From NCBI GenBank assembly GCA_934462825.1, contig CAKSIP010000004.1, positions 1 to 64,000 of the forward strand: a stretch of 64,000 bases of DNA, written 5' to 3'. Origin of the DNA: an uncultured Eubacteriales bacterium. Its GTDB lineage: Bacteria > Bacillota > Clostridia > Oscillospirales > CAG-272. A program made the position numbers and the translations under genes. Below are positions 1-9,420 of the stretch, one piece after another; position 1 is the first letter of the stretch, and the number at the start of each line of letters is the position of its first letter. Under the pieces are notes generated by a model. It saw only the letters and a list, made by a program, of their open reading frames with translations. It did not search any database and was not told the origin of the DNA.

Positions 1-1
1 C

Positions 2-139
2 AGATTCAACAAAAACGACTGGGCATATAAGCGATACGGAAAGCTCTGGACTGAAATGCTTCCAGAAAACGAACGGTTGATCGTGAACGGCGAGACTTAT
101 GTACATTGGTACGACTGCGTAAGCGATTATATTTTATGA
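2..139 (+). CDS. 3' end of an unidentified gene (partial at left edge)
   Basis: An open frame enters from the left edge and runs 45 codons to a TGA. The peptide is rich in aromatic and charged residues, with stretches such as WAYKRYGKLW and YVHWYDCVSDYIL at the C-terminus. I do not recognise the family. It is convergent with the dcw operon and separated from ftsQ by about 275 bases whose only notable content is the hairpin at 227-276. It could be a mobile-element accessory protein, but nothing here proves that. Coding status rests on the open frame and sensible composition only. Confidence 0.45.
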   Translation, partial: RFNKNDWAYKRYGKLWTEMLPENERLIVNGETYVHWYDCVSDYIL

Positions 140-226
140 TCCACAGCCCCGCTTAAAAGTGCAAGCGGTCGCTGACCGCACCGATTGCACCTTGTCTTCT
201 CGGCTGACAAAGGAGGAAAAAGACTT

Positions 227-276
227 TTTGCAAAACGAACCCCACCCGCTTTAGCAGGTGGGGTTCGTTTTGCAAA
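227..276 (-). terminator. 20-bp perfect hairpin downstream of ftsQ
   Basis: The arms at 227-246 and 257-276 are perfectly complementary over 20 bp around a 10-base loop, with a GC-rich centre (CCCCACC/GGTGGGG) and AT-rich bases. Read on the minus strand it lies 139 bases after the ftsQ stop and is followed by a short T-rich stretch. It is the likely end of the dcw operon and, being symmetrical, may also stop the plus-strand gene ending at 139. IS200/IS605-type ends also carry hairpins, but no transposase is visible. The rest of 140-414 holds nothing I can recognise. Confidence 0.6.
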
Positions 277-414
277 GAAATGCGGTAGCTGATTGGTGGG
301 ATTCTTTTCAGCGTGGCGCCGTAAATCGTTTTGTTTTCAAGCGATTCTGTGGATACAAAGCACAAAAAATTGCTCCTCTGCTTTTCCTCGTTTTGAACCG
401 GCCCTCATTGCATT

Positions 415-1473
415 TTATTTGTATTTTGAAACATCAAGATTCGGTTCGGGATAGGCTGTCACATTTTCCACCCCGGAAACGTCCAGCACCCATTTGCTGT
501 CATCGGCAAAACGACTCTGTTCCAAAACCGAAAATGTTTTGGATAGCTTGATTTCGGTTTTCAGAGAATCGCCGAGAATAATTTTGTATTTGAGATCGCA
601 AAACACCGAAATTTCAAATTTGCTTTTCATCACGATACCGTTCATACGGCCGGCCTTATAAAACTCCGATGCCTGAATTTTTTCAAGAAAGCCGCTCATA
701 AAAGACAAATCCCGATCGCCGTCATAGTACTCCAAAGGTTCTCCGAGAATGGCGCTGCGAACCTCCGGGAAATCAATTCTCACCATTCCGTTGGCGCGGA
801 ATCGATCCGGCAAGGCCTCGTTTTTCACCACTTCCAAATTCTCCGAAAGAGCAAAATATTCCCCGCACGTTTCTGTATACCAATAGGCTTTTTTCTCCTG
901 CACGGTAACGGTCACTCGGCCAAACACCGAACGGGTAATATGGGCTTTGGCGATACAGGGAACGGTTTTCAACAATTTTTGTTCTGCGCCGGAGGTGTTA
1001 TAGCTAAAATATCCGTTGCCGACAGAAATGCCGGCCGCCGAAAGGATCTCCTCCGGCCGACAAAGCGTGTTGCCCTTAACCTCGACGGTTTGAATTCCAA
1101 TCATAATATTGATCAACATACATACGCCAAGCGCCAAAAGTATGCCGCCCACGGCGACAAACAATTTGATTCGCGGGGGCAGGAACGAACGCGCGGGGCG
1201 TTTTCCCGTCGTTTGAGGCCGCTCCGGGGCTTTTTCTTTTACCGGGTTCGGAGCCGGCCGCCGGAAGGGCGGCTCGGTCGTAGGCCTTGCCCCACCGGGC
1301 GGTACATTCTTTCGATTGATCGGGTTTGCCGACGTGCGACAATCTTGCGGCCTTCTGTTGCCGGCAGGCGACGAGAGCGGAACGCCACGTCGGGCAGAGT
1401 GTGGTTGTTCCCTGCCGCTGTTGTAAGCTGTCGAAGAAGGAGCGGACACGGGTGGTTTCTTTTGTTCTTTCAT
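415..1473 (-). CDS. ftsQ: Cell division protein FtsQ/DivIB
   Basis: FtsQ/DivIB is a bitopic septal protein that scaffolds FtsL and FtsB and regulates FtsW-FtsI peptidoglycan synthesis. The 352-residue product has a long Pro/Arg/Ser-rich cytoplasmic region (about 1-100), one membrane segment (about 103-125), then a POTRA-like domain beginning at IQTVEVKGN (about 127-197) and a beta domain. The cytoplasmic part is much longer than the usual 20-60 residues and looks disordered. It is the last gene of the dcw operon, 40 bases after murG. Assignment rests on topology, the POTRA start and gene position, because FtsQ sequences are poorly conserved. Confidence 0.88.
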   Translation of the reverse strand: MKEQKKPPVSAPSSTAYNSGREQPHSARRGVPLSSPAGNRRPQDCRTSANPINRKNVPPGGARPTTEPPFRRPAPNPVKEKAPERPQTTGKRPARSFLPPRIKLFVAVGGILLALGVCMLINIMIGIQTVEVKGNTLCRPEEILSAAGISVGNGYFSYNTSGAEQKLLKTVPCIAKAHITRSVFGRVTVTVQEKKAYWYTETCGEYFALSENLEVVKNEALPDRFRANGMVRIDFPEVRSAILGEPLEYYDGDRDLSFMSGFLEKIQASEFYKAGRMNGIVMKSKFEISVFCDLKYKIILGDSLKTEIKLSKTFSVLEQSRFADDSKWVLDVSGVENVTAYPEPNLDVSKYK

Positions 1474-1513
1474 TTTTATTTACGGCACTGCCTTCCTTTG
1501 TTTTTCAGGGGGC

Positions 1514-2638
1514 TTAACTTAAATGGGAATTGACAAGTTTGATGACTTCATCATAAATCAGGCGGTTTGCGTTCGGATTGGCAAAATCCCCCACCAAGGC
1601 GCTCATGCTTCTCAGCACATCTCCGTTAAAGAGCAGGCTTTCAACCTCTCGTTGCAATCGCTCCGGGGAAAGATTTTTTTCCTCCAGCACCACGGCTGCG
1701 CCGTGATCGGCCAACAGCTTGGCATTTTTGTACTGATGGTTTTCCGCTACGTTGGGCGAAGGAATGAAAATCGCCGGCTTTCGCGTCATGGCGATTTCCG
1801 ATATTGTCATAGCGCCGGCGCGGCAAATCACAAGGTCAGCCGCCGCCATAGCCGCCGGCATGTCGTTGATATAACTGTACAAACGAATATTTTCGCACTG
1901 ATGAAGCCCGGCTTCCTTGAATTTTACCCGAAAGCTTTCGGCACCGATGTCGCCCGTGGCATGTATATGCAAAACCTCCGGGTGCGAACGGTCAAAGCGC
2001 TTCATCAGCTCCACTACGGTTTCATTGACGCGCTGTGCGCCGCGACTTCCGCCATAGGAAAGCAATACGCGCACGTTATCCGGCAAATTCAGGCGTTTCC
2101 GTGCCGCTTCCTTTGTCATGGTTTCAAAACCGGTACGCAGTGGATTTCCCACGCAAAGCAAGTTTTCCGGATCCACCTTTTTCAAGTAGTCTGCGGTTTC
2201 GGCAAAGTTCAGAAGAATCCGATCCACCTGATCCTGCAATTGGCGAACCGTAAGGCCGGGATAAACATTAGACTCATGCAACACGGTCGGAATGCCGGCC
2301 TTGACCGCCGCCTTCATAATCGGCCAGCTGACGTAACCGCCTGTACCAATCACGATATCCGGCCTGAATGCCTCTAAAACGGCCATGGCTCTGCGCGGAG
2401 AAACCGCCGCCAAGTACAGGCTTCGGAAATTTTTCAGGGGGTTGGAGCGATCCATGCCTCTCACATCCACATGATAAATAGGATACCCCTCTGTCTTACA
2501 GATTTTGTTTTCAATCCCGCGCGGGGTGCCGACAAAGGCAATCTCCGCATCAATGAGATTGTTTTTAATGGTATTTGCAATTGCGACAGCCGGATATACG
2601 TGGCCGCCGGTTCCACCACCTGTCATTAAAACTTTCAC
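1514..2638 (-). CDS. murG: UDP-N-acetylglucosamine--lipid I transferase MurG
   Basis: MurG adds GlcNAc to lipid I to form lipid II on the inner face of the membrane. The GT-B N-domain motif GGGTGGHVYPA is at the start, and the C-domain carries YGGSRGAQRVN and the UDP-GlcNAc-binding CRAGAMTISEI with a downstream PNVAENHQ. Two starts are possible: an ATG at 2668 overlapping the ftsW stop (TAATG), or a GTG at 2638 preceded by AAGGACGG. The GTG gives the family's usual beginning, MKVLMTGGGTGG, so I prefer it (about 374 residues). Either way the gene is tightly coupled to ftsW. Confidence 0.96.
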   Translation of the reverse strand: MKVLMTGGGTGGHVYPAVAIANTIKNNLIDAEIAFVGTPRGIENKICKTEGYPIYHVDVRGMDRSNPLKNFRSLYLAAVSPRRAMAVLEAFRPDIVIGTGGYVSWPIMKAAVKAGIPTVLHESNVYPGLTVRQLQDQVDRILLNFAETADYLKKVDPENLLCVGNPLRTGFETMTKEAARKRLNLPDNVRVLLSYGGSRGAQRVNETVVELMKRFDRSHPEVLHIHATGDIGAESFRVKFKEAGLHQCENIRLYSYINDMPAAMAAADLVICRAGAMTISEIAMTRKPAIFIPSPNVAENHQYKNAKLLADHGAAVVLEEKNLSPERLQREVESLLFNGDVLRSMSALVGDFANPNANRLIYDEVIKLVNSHLS

Positions 2639-2667
2639 GCTCTTACCGTCCTTTTCCCATGGGTTCA

Positions 2668-4137
2668 TTATCTTTTTTGTGTGGAATATCGTGAAATGGA
2701 AAGAATAATTGCCATTTCAAAAATCTGTATGGCCAACGCGGAGCCGCCCGAGCTAAAAAACGGAAGCGCCACGCCGGTATTCGGCATTGAATTGGTAACT
2801 ACGGCGATATTCAAAGCCGCCTGCAGGGCTGTTTTAAAAACCAACCCATATACAACCAAGGAACAATATTTATTCGGTGCATGTGCCGCAATTTTGAAGC
2901 CGCGCCAAACGAGAAAGACGAACAAGCCTACCACAAGAAGCGCACCGAAAAAGCCAAGCTCTTCGCAAATAATCGGAAATATGAAATCGTTTTGCGGCTG
3001 GGAAACATACCCGTACTTTTGTCGGCTGTTTCCAAGGCCATGACCGAACATACCGCCCGAACCAATGGCATACAAGCCTTGCAGGGTTTGCCATGCTTCC
3101 CCGCGCGGATCCACTGTATCAATGTTGATCCATGTATTGACACGCGCCTGGGCATACTCCGAAACCAGAACAAGTCCACAGCCCGACAAGGCGATCACTC
3201 CGATAATCAGTCCGATCCATTTGCCGTGGGTACCGCCCATAAACATAACCGCAATGCCTATCATGCCGATAATCATCAAACCGGAAATGTGCTTTTCCAA
3301 AGCGACCAAGACACAGATTACGGCAATCAACCCACCGGGCACCAGCACGCCGTGAATAAAGCTCCCCCCAAACTGATGACGGGAGGTGATTTCTTTTTCG
3401 TGTTTGGACATATAAAGCGCCAGCATCATGACAACCGCCATCTTGGCAATTTCGGAGGGCTGAACCGTGATGGGGCCGACCTGCAACCACCGCTGTGCGC
3501 CGCCTCCTGCACGTCCGATCACAAGCACCAGCAGTAGCAGGATCACCGCCACACCGTAAATAATCACACCGCATTGTTTCCAACGCTTCGGCGTCATAAA
3601 CAGGACAAACGGCACCGAAGCAATAATACTCACGGTAGCAAACAGGATGTATCGCTTAAAGAAATAAGCGCTGTCGTTGTAACGATTGGCCGCAAACACG
3701 GAGCTGGCGCTGTACGACATAACGGCGCCGAAGCTTAAAAGCAGAATCACGATGACCAAGAACCATACGTCAATCCCGCCTCGCACCAGCACGACCTGCT
3801 TTTGCTGTTCCGTGCGCAACGGCTCGGAAAAGATTACATCGTTTTGACGCAAAGCCTTTTTTCGATGCTCCAAATATCCCTGCAAGCGGGCCTCCAAGCT
3901 TTTTTTCAGGCGTTCGATTTTATGCCCTTTTTCCGGTGTGGGATATTGTTTCCGGTTGGGATTTTTCGGAAGGCTCTGTTCCTCTTTTTCGATTTTTGTT
4001 TTTGTTTTTGCTTCTGTTTTTGTTTTTGTTTCTTGTTCTTTATTGTTGCATTTCCCTTCGGTTGGCTCCTTTGCCCGATCGGAAGTTCCGGAAGGCATTT
4101 CTTTTTTGGAGCCTGGGGTATGAAAATCCTTGTTCAT
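2668..4137 (-). CDS. ftsW: SEDS lipid II polymerase FtsW/SpoVE with charged N-terminal extension
   Basis: SEDS-family glycosyltransferase that polymerises lipid II at the septum with the partner class B PBP encoded upstream. The membrane part starts near residue 120 and has about ten hydrophobic segments. The family signature PNTGVALPFFSSGGSA lies near the C-terminus, and RAGGGAQRWLQVGP with QPSEIAKM matches the extracellular loop. The first about 115 residues are an unusual Lys/Glu/Thr extension containing TKTKTEAKTKTKIEKEE, encoded by a degenerate hexanucleotide repeat. FtsW proteins normally start close to the first membrane helix. It could equally be named SpoVE; the dcw context favours FtsW. 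Confidence 0.94.
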   Translation of the reverse strand: MNKDFHTPGSKKEMPSGTSDRAKEPTEGKCNNKEQETKTKTEAKTKTKIEKEEQSLPKNPNRKQYPTPEKGHKIERLKKSLEARLQGYLEHRKKALRQNDVIFSEPLRTEQQKQVVLVRGGIDVWFLVIVILLLSFGAVMSYSASSVFAANRYNDSAYFFKRYILFATVSIIASVPFVLFMTPKRWKQCGVIIYGVAVILLLLVLVIGRAGGGAQRWLQVGPITVQPSEIAKMAVVMMLALYMSKHEKEITSRHQFGGSFIHGVLVPGGLIAVICVLVALEKHISGLMIIGMIGIAVMFMGGTHGKWIGLIIGVIALSGCGLVLVSEYAQARVNTWINIDTVDPRGEAWQTLQGLYAIGSGGMFGHGLGNSRQKYGYVSQPQNDFIFPIICEELGFFGALLVVGLFVFLVWRGFKIAAHAPNKYCSLVVYGLVFKTALQAALNIAVVTNSMPNTGVALPFFSSGGSALAIQIFEMAIILSISRYSTQKR

Positions 4138-4177
4138 CTGATCCTCCCGGATTCAAAAATAACTCTATATCAGCATA

Positions 4178-5179
4178 TCAGCGCATGGAAAACCAGCCCA
4201 CCACGCAACTCAGGGCGGTAAAGAGCGCAAACGCAAAGAAAATCTTTTTCTCGCTCCAACCGATTTTTTCAAAGTGATGATGAATGGGCGCCATGCGGAA
4301 AAGTCTCTTGCCGAAAAGTTGCACGGACAAGACTTGTAAAATAACGGACAGGGCTTCTATGACGTAGATACTTCCGCATAACAAAATAATGAGCGGCTTA
4401 TTGATCATAAAGGCACAGCCTGTCACAAGGCCGCCAAGGAAAAGAGATCCTGTGTCGCCCATAAACACGCAAGCAGGATTGAAATTATAAACCAAAAAGC
4501 CGAGCGTAGCGCCGATAATGCAGGCGGCCGACAAGGCCAGCGAATCATTATCCAGCTTAAACGCGCAAACGGCGAAGAAAATTCCGATTACACTCGCCAC
4601 TCCGGCGGCAAGACCGTCAATACCGTCCGTCAGGTTAGCGCCGTTCACGATACCTACGATCAGGAACATGGACAAAACATAATACCAGATTCCCAATTCC
4701 ACGGTTTTGGAGCAAAACGGAAGCTCCAAGGCGGTATGAATAAAGCCACTGCGGCTCATGGCAAACAAATATACAGCCGCCACGGCCACCTGAAGCAGAA
4801 ATTTTTGATAGGCCTTCAGACCTTCATTCACTTTTTTCTGAAGCTTACAAGAATCATCAATAAAGCCCACAAGGCCATTGACCGTAGCCAGCCCGATGGT
4901 CAGCGCCAGCGGAAGCAGTAGCTCCGATTGATGACAAATAAAATAATATACAGAAACGCCGCACAGCGTCACAAGGATGGCAACGATAAAACCAATGCCT
5001 CCCATTGTGGGTGTGCCCTCCTTAGCCATGTGCCACCGCGGGCCGATGGTCAGAATTTTCTGTCCCACTTTTTTGCTTTTCAGAATCGGAATCAACCAAT
5101 GCAACAAAAGGACTGAAAGTAAAAACACACAGCCAAACGTGATCCCGAATTTCAAAAGCATCTCTGTATTGATGATCAT
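4178..5179 (-). CDS. mraY: Phospho-N-acetylmuramoyl-pentapeptide transferase MraY
   Basis: MraY transfers phospho-MurNAc-pentapeptide to undecaprenyl phosphate, making lipid I. The 333-residue polytopic protein has the hallmark motifs in order: GLVGFIDDS, NLTDGIDGLAAG, CVFMGDTGSL and the cytoplasmic HHHFEKIGWSE near the end. The metal-binding and catalytic Asp residues are all present and the length is normal. It lies 34 bases after murE and 40 before ftsW. In most Clostridia murF precedes and murD follows mraY; both are missing here. Confidence 0.97.
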   Translation of the reverse strand: MIINTEMLLKFGITFGCVFLLSVLLLHWLIPILKSKKVGQKILTIGPRWHMAKEGTPTMGGIGFIVAILVTLCGVSVYYFICHQSELLLPLALTIGLATVNGLVGFIDDSCKLQKKVNEGLKAYQKFLLQVAVAAVYLFAMSRSGFIHTALELPFCSKTVELGIWYYVLSMFLIVGIVNGANLTDGIDGLAAGVASVIGIFFAVCAFKLDNDSLALSAACIIGATLGFLVYNFNPACVFMGDTGSLFLGGLVTGCAFMINKPLIILLCGSIYVIEALSVILQVLSVQLFGKRLFRMAPIHHHFEKIGWSEKKIFFAFALFTALSCVVGWFSMR

Positions 5180-5213
5180 GGTTTTCCGAAGCCTTTCTTA
5201 ATGTCGATATGAC

Positions 5214-6782
5214 TTAATTTTTCCGTCGAAGAATGCGCTCTGCCATAGCTTGCGCAATCTTTTGCTTTTCATTGAAATCATGCGTACCGGTTGCGTCGAT
5301 TTCGTAGGTTTCATGTCCTTTGCCGGCAAACAGTAAAATGTCATCCCTTTGTGCTTGCTCCACGGCAAACACAATTGCCCCGTCCCGTTCCGGGATCACA
5401 CTGTACGGGCAGTCGCCGGAAAATCCGGCCAAAATTGCGGCAATAATATTCTCCGTGCGTTCACTTCGACTATTATCCGCTGTGAGAATCACATAATCCG
5501 CTTTTTCCGAAGCGATTTTTCCCATTTGAGGACGTTTATTCGGATCTCGATCTCCACCGCAGCCGAAAATCAAAACCACGCGTCCTTCCCTTTTTTTCAT
5601 ACTCCGAGCGCTGTCAAGCAGTTTTTCCAAGGCGTCCGGCGTATGCGCGTAGTCAATAAAAGCGGTAAAGTCCAACGAGGCTTGTAAAGGGACTTTTTCT
5701 TTCGCTAAAGCCTGTGCCACGTCGCAGGGGCGGATGGGTTCCATGCGTCCCTTCACCGGTGGCATGGCATAAAAAGCGCTTTGCACGGTAGCCGGCTGTA
5801 TGCCATGGCAAAGCGCCATGGACGCGGCACACAAGCTGTTAGAAAGCTGAAATAGGCCCGGAAGAGGGCAATGCAGCTGCATGATTATATTCTTCGATTG
5901 CAGGGTGTAATCTATGCCCTCACAACCGCGATTGATTACATTTTCTGCTCGAAAATCGGCTGCCGGATTTCCCAAAGCCGAATACGAGAAGCATGGGCCG
6001 GCCGCCTGCTCTTTCATGTATGGGTAGGCGGCATCGTCCATGTTTAACAAGGACAATCGGCTCAAAGCAAACAGCCTTCCCTTGGATTGCCGATAATCCT
6101 CCATGGTTCCGTGAAAGTCCATGTGATCGGGCGTCAAATTGGTAAATGCGGCGCTTTCAAAGGCGATGGCATCCACTTTATGCAGTTTCAAAGCATGGGA
6201 CGACGCTTCCATGAAAACATAGTCCGTTCCATAAGCCGCCATAAAGGCAAGCAAGCGGTACAGCTGTTCAGGATCCGGGGTGGTCATATGCGCCAGCGGA
6301 TCCTTGGGGGTAGCGGAAACGGTGCGGCGCCCACAGGTGCATTGCACGGTTCCGATTGTACCGCACCGAAAAAGCGCTCCCTCAAATATATACTTTAACA
6401 TATGGATCACTGTGGTTTTTCCATTTGTACCGGTGACGGCGACAACCTTCATTTTTTGTGACGGATGACCATACCATGCGCTGTAAAGCTGTGCGCAAGC
6501 CATGCGTGTATCAGGCACGCCCAAAATCAAAGTGTCTTGACAGGCTTCGGGCAGGCAAGCATCTCCCTTCGCCTCCGTTATGATGGCCGACGCGCCGCGC
6601 AAAAGTGCCTGTCGCACATATCGGTGTCCGTTGTCCCGTTGCCCTGTCAGGCAAAGGAACAAGCTTCCTATCTCAACACAGCGCGAATCGGTTACAATCT
6701 CCGAAATATACACCGGGTGGATGTTTCCTGCCAAAATTTCAGGTGAAAGACCGGCTTTGGATAACAAGTCAAACAGTTCCAT
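5214..6782 (-). CDS. murE: UDP-MurNAc-tripeptide synthetase MurE
   Basis: Cytoplasmic Mur ligase that adds the third residue of the stem peptide. The ATP loop VTGTNGKTTV is at residues 117-126, with TTPDP, the EASSHAL motif and a C-terminal FGCGGDRD followed by KRPQMGKIA. The substrate-selecting motif is DNSR (436-439). E. coli-type meso-DAP enzymes have DNPR, while Lys-type enzymes lose the Arg, so a meso-DAP substrate is likely, consistent with dapA at 50.6 kb. At 522 residues it is slightly long, with an insertion between GRMEPI and FTAFIDYAHT. It is 45 bases downstream of the penicillin-binding protein gene. Confidence 0.95.
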   Translation of the reverse strand: MELFDLLSKAGLSPEILAGNIHPVYISEIVTDSRCVEIGSLFLCLTGQRDNGHRYVRQALLRGASAIITEAKGDACLPEACQDTLILGVPDTRMACAQLYSAWYGHPSQKMKVVAVTGTNGKTTVIHMLKYIFEGALFRCGTIGTVQCTCGRRTVSATPKDPLAHMTTPDPEQLYRLLAFMAAYGTDYVFMEASSHALKLHKVDAIAFESAAFTNLTPDHMDFHGTMEDYRQSKGRLFALSRLSLLNMDDAAYPYMKEQAAGPCFSYSALGNPAADFRAENVINRGCEGIDYTLQSKNIIMQLHCPLPGLFQLSNSLCAASMALCHGIQPATVQSAFYAMPPVKGRMEPIRPCDVAQALAKEKVPLQASLDFTAFIDYAHTPDALEKLLDSARSMKKREGRVVLIFGCGGDRDPNKRPQMGKIASEKADYVILTADNSRSERTENIIAAILAGFSGDCPYSVIPERDGAIVFAVEQAQRDDILLFAGKGHETYEIDATGTHDFNEKQKIAQAMAERILRRKN

Positions 6783-6827
6783 AATCCGCCTCCGAATCGA
6801 ATTTGTTTACACGTCCGGAGGCAGGTC

Positions 6828-9164
6828 TTATTCGATGTCCCTGTCCTCGTAATATCCAAAATTCACCGTTACAACGCTTCCTTTTGGAACAACGGTTCCG
6901 GCCTCGGGCCATTGACTTTGCACCGTGGCTTTTCCGCCCTCTTTATAATATTTACTTCCCTCAATTTTTATGTTTAGTCCGCTGTTAATCAACGATTGGT
7001 TGGCCGCCATGGCGGTCTTGCCGCGAATATCCGGCACCACAATTGTATCGGTCGGTTCTTCATTGTCGGTGTACAAAATCAGCTTGGCGGACGATTTCAG
7101 AACCATAGCGCCGGCCGCCGGAACCTGCCCGGTGACAACGGCTCCGTTACCGACAATTTCCACGGTGAAGCCTGCCTTTTCGGCATAAGTTTTCGCCGTG
7201 TCGGGCGACCACCAGCGGGAGGAGGAATAATCCGGCACGGTCACGGAAAGGCTCTTGGCTTCCTCGTCGGTGTACTTCGGTTCCACGCCCTCCACGTTCG
7301 GAAGAATCTGTTCAAACAATTTTCCGACATAAGGAGCGGCAATCGTGCTTCCGTAAAGCGGAGGCTCTGTCGGTTCATCCACAATCAAAAGGATTGCCAA
7401 TTTGGGATCATCCGCCGGAGCAAAGCCAACGGTAGACACCACATAGCGTTCCACATCAACCGGAACCACGGGGGCGTCCTTTTTTTCGGAGGTTCCGGTT
7501 TTGGCGGCCACGCGGTATCCGGCTACATAGGCATTTCTGGCACCGCCGTCACCGGCCACGCCTTCTTCAAGAATCTTAGCCACGGTGGCCGCGATTTCCC
7601 CGCTCACCACCTGCCGCTTCGTTTCAGGCGCATGATTATAAATCACATTTCCGTTATTGTCCGTCACACGGCTGACCACGTACGGCGTCATCAGCTTTCC
7701 GCCGTTAGCCACAGCGGCTACCGCGCAAATCTGCTGAATCGGAGTCACGTTAAAGTTTTGTCCGAAAGCATAGATGGCCAAATCCAACGTAGATTGCATG
7801 TTGAAAATACTGCTTCCCTCACCCGGCAGGTCAATTCCCGTCTTGGAGGTATAGCCGAATGCACCGAAATATTTTTCAAAAGCAGCCATACCGAGCTTCA
7901 GGCCGGTATGCATAAATACGACGTTGCAGGATTGCTGAAGTCCTCCCGCCATGGTAATGTCCTTATGTCCCGTCAGCTTATAGCAATGGATTCGCTGACC
8001 GGAAATCACCTCGGAGCCACTGCAATAAAAGGGGGTATTCGGTGTTACTACTTTTTCGGAAAGCCCCATGGAGGTTGTGATAATCTTAAAAGTAGAGCCG
8101 GGGATGTAGCTTTCCCCTACGGCTTTATTCGACCACATTTTTTCAAGCAGGTCGTGCTTGCGTTTCTTATATTCCTCGCTATTCGTCGGATAGCCGAGAT
8201 AATTCAACTCATAGTCAAAGTAATCCACCAAGGTATACGGATCGTTCAAATCAAAGGAGGGGGCCGTTGCCATGGCTTTGATTGCAAAGGTTTCCACATC
8301 AATGATAATGGCGCAGGCGCGATTGACCGCTTTGGATTCCCTCAGGGTGGTGTTAAGCTGTTCCTCCAAGGCCGCCTGCATCGTCACATCAATGGTCGTT
8401 TCGATGTTGTAGCCATCCTTAGCCGGAATATACTTTTCATATTCGTAGGGCATTTCGGAGCCGTTGGAGGCACGAGCCGTGATATATTTTCCATCCGTTC
8501 CTTTAAGATACTTATTATACTGTAGCTCCAATCCATATACACCGGAGCCATCGGCTGTCGTAAAGCCGAGCACGGAGGAGGCCAACGAGTTATACGGATA
8601 ATAGCGCGTTGACGTAGCCTCCAAGAAGACCTGATCCTCCAAATTATTGGCCGCCACAAAGGCACGCACACGATCCGCCATATCCGCGCTGACATTCCGC
8701 GCGATGGTGCGATCCAAATAGGTGGTGTATGTAGTTTGCTTCAAAACCTCTTGCTCATTGACGCCAAGAATCTTAGCCAATTCTTTGGCAACATATTCGG
8801 TATGGGTACACCCGCTTTCCACTTCAAAGTCGCTCATACCAAATCGCTTTTTATAAAAAAATCCGTCAATCGTCATGCGGTCCTCTGCCGCATGAATCTC
8901 TCGGGGCGAGATAAACACCCGATAGGTCGTTATATTCGTGACCAAAAGCGCCCCGTTGCAATCATAAATTTTGCCTCGTGAAGCTTTGACATTGGATTCT
9001 GTTGTAATTTGATTGATGACTTTATCTTGATATTTTTTAAAATCAACCGTCTGTAGCCAAAGAACATGGAGCAGCAAATATACGTAAACCACGCACAAGG
9101 TGAGCGCCACAATTGAGGAGCGTTTCACCGTGCGAGGATTTTTCGGGGATGGGGCTGATGCCAA
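6828..9164 (-). CDS. Class B penicillin-binding protein, SpoVD/FtsI type, with two PASTA domains
   Basis: Septal or spore-cortex transpeptidase, partner of the SEDS protein encoded downstream. Numbered from the longest frame (TTG at 9200): membrane segment about 29-50, dimerisation domain, catalytic STFK at 369-372, SCN at 424-426 and KTGT at 567-570, then two PASTA domains (about 650-705 and 715-785). The frame has no upstream ATG before an in-frame stop. TTG at 9164 follows AGAGAGGT at good spacing and is my choice; TTG at 9200 lacks an obvious ribosome site. Two PASTA repeats favour SpoVD or a division PBP of Firmicutes. A 256-base gap separates it from ftsL and holds no gene I can support. 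Confidence 0.93.
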   Translation of the reverse strand: MASAPSPKNPRTVKRSSIVALTLCVVYVYLLLHVLWLQTVDFKKYQDKVINQITTESNVKASRGKIYDCNGALLVTNITTYRVFISPREIHAAEDRMTIDGFFYKKRFGMSDFEVESGCTHTEYVAKELAKILGVNEQEVLKQTTYTTYLDRTIARNVSADMADRVRAFVAANNLEDQVFLEATSTRYYPYNSLASSVLGFTTADGSGVYGLELQYNKYLKGTDGKYITARASNGSEMPYEYEKYIPAKDGYNIETTIDVTMQAALEEQLNTTLRESKAVNRACAIIIDVETFAIKAMATAPSFDLNDPYTLVDYFDYELNYLGYPTNSEEYKKRKHDLLEKMWSNKAVGESYIPGSTFKIITTSMGLSEKVVTPNTPFYCSGSEVISGQRIHCYKLTGHKDITMAGGLQQSCNVVFMHTGLKLGMAAFEKYFGAFGYTSKTGIDLPGEGSSIFNMQSTLDLAIYAFGQNFNVTPIQQICAVAAVANGGKLMTPYVVSRVTDNNGNVIYNHAPETKRQVVSGEIAATVAKILEEGVAGDGGARNAYVAGYRVAAKTGTSEKKDAPVVPVDVERYVVSTVGFAPADDPKLAILLIVDEPTEPPLYGSTIAAPYVGKLFEQILPNVEGVEPKYTDEEAKSLSVTVPDYSSSRWWSPDTAKTYAEKAGFTVEIVGNGAVVTGQVPAAGAMVLKSSAKLILYTDNEEPTDTIVVPDIRGKTAMAANQSLINSGLNIKIEGSKYYKEGGKATVQSQWPEAGTVVPKGSVVTVNFGYYEDRDIE

Positions 9165-9420
9165 AGCAGGTACCTCTCTTTCCAAGCTTTCAAAAATCAA
9201 ATGGAACGGATCGAGCCGGATAAGTCAAGCATATGGGCCGCTGCTCAAAGTATCCGTTTTTGCGTATCCCGATCGGATCGGTAATTACGCATTGCTCTTC
9301 ACCGTTCCTCAAACAATTATTCTTTCATCAGGGATGAATCTGCACGTGTCAGTAATACAATATTATTCAATTTTTCGGTCTTTTATGTGAGAAATTGTTG
9401 TCAAATCTCGGAAAGAAAGT

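Noticed and set aside
227..276. IS200/IS605-type transposon end
   Set aside because: The hairpin alone is suggestive, but no transposase, TnpB or target-site features are present; its position after ftsQ fits a terminator.
9201..9420. Missing small gene between ftsL and the PBP gene
   Set aside because: No frame with a plausible start and ribosome site covers the gap; it contains only AT-rich sequence and weak promoter-like hexamers without proper spacing.
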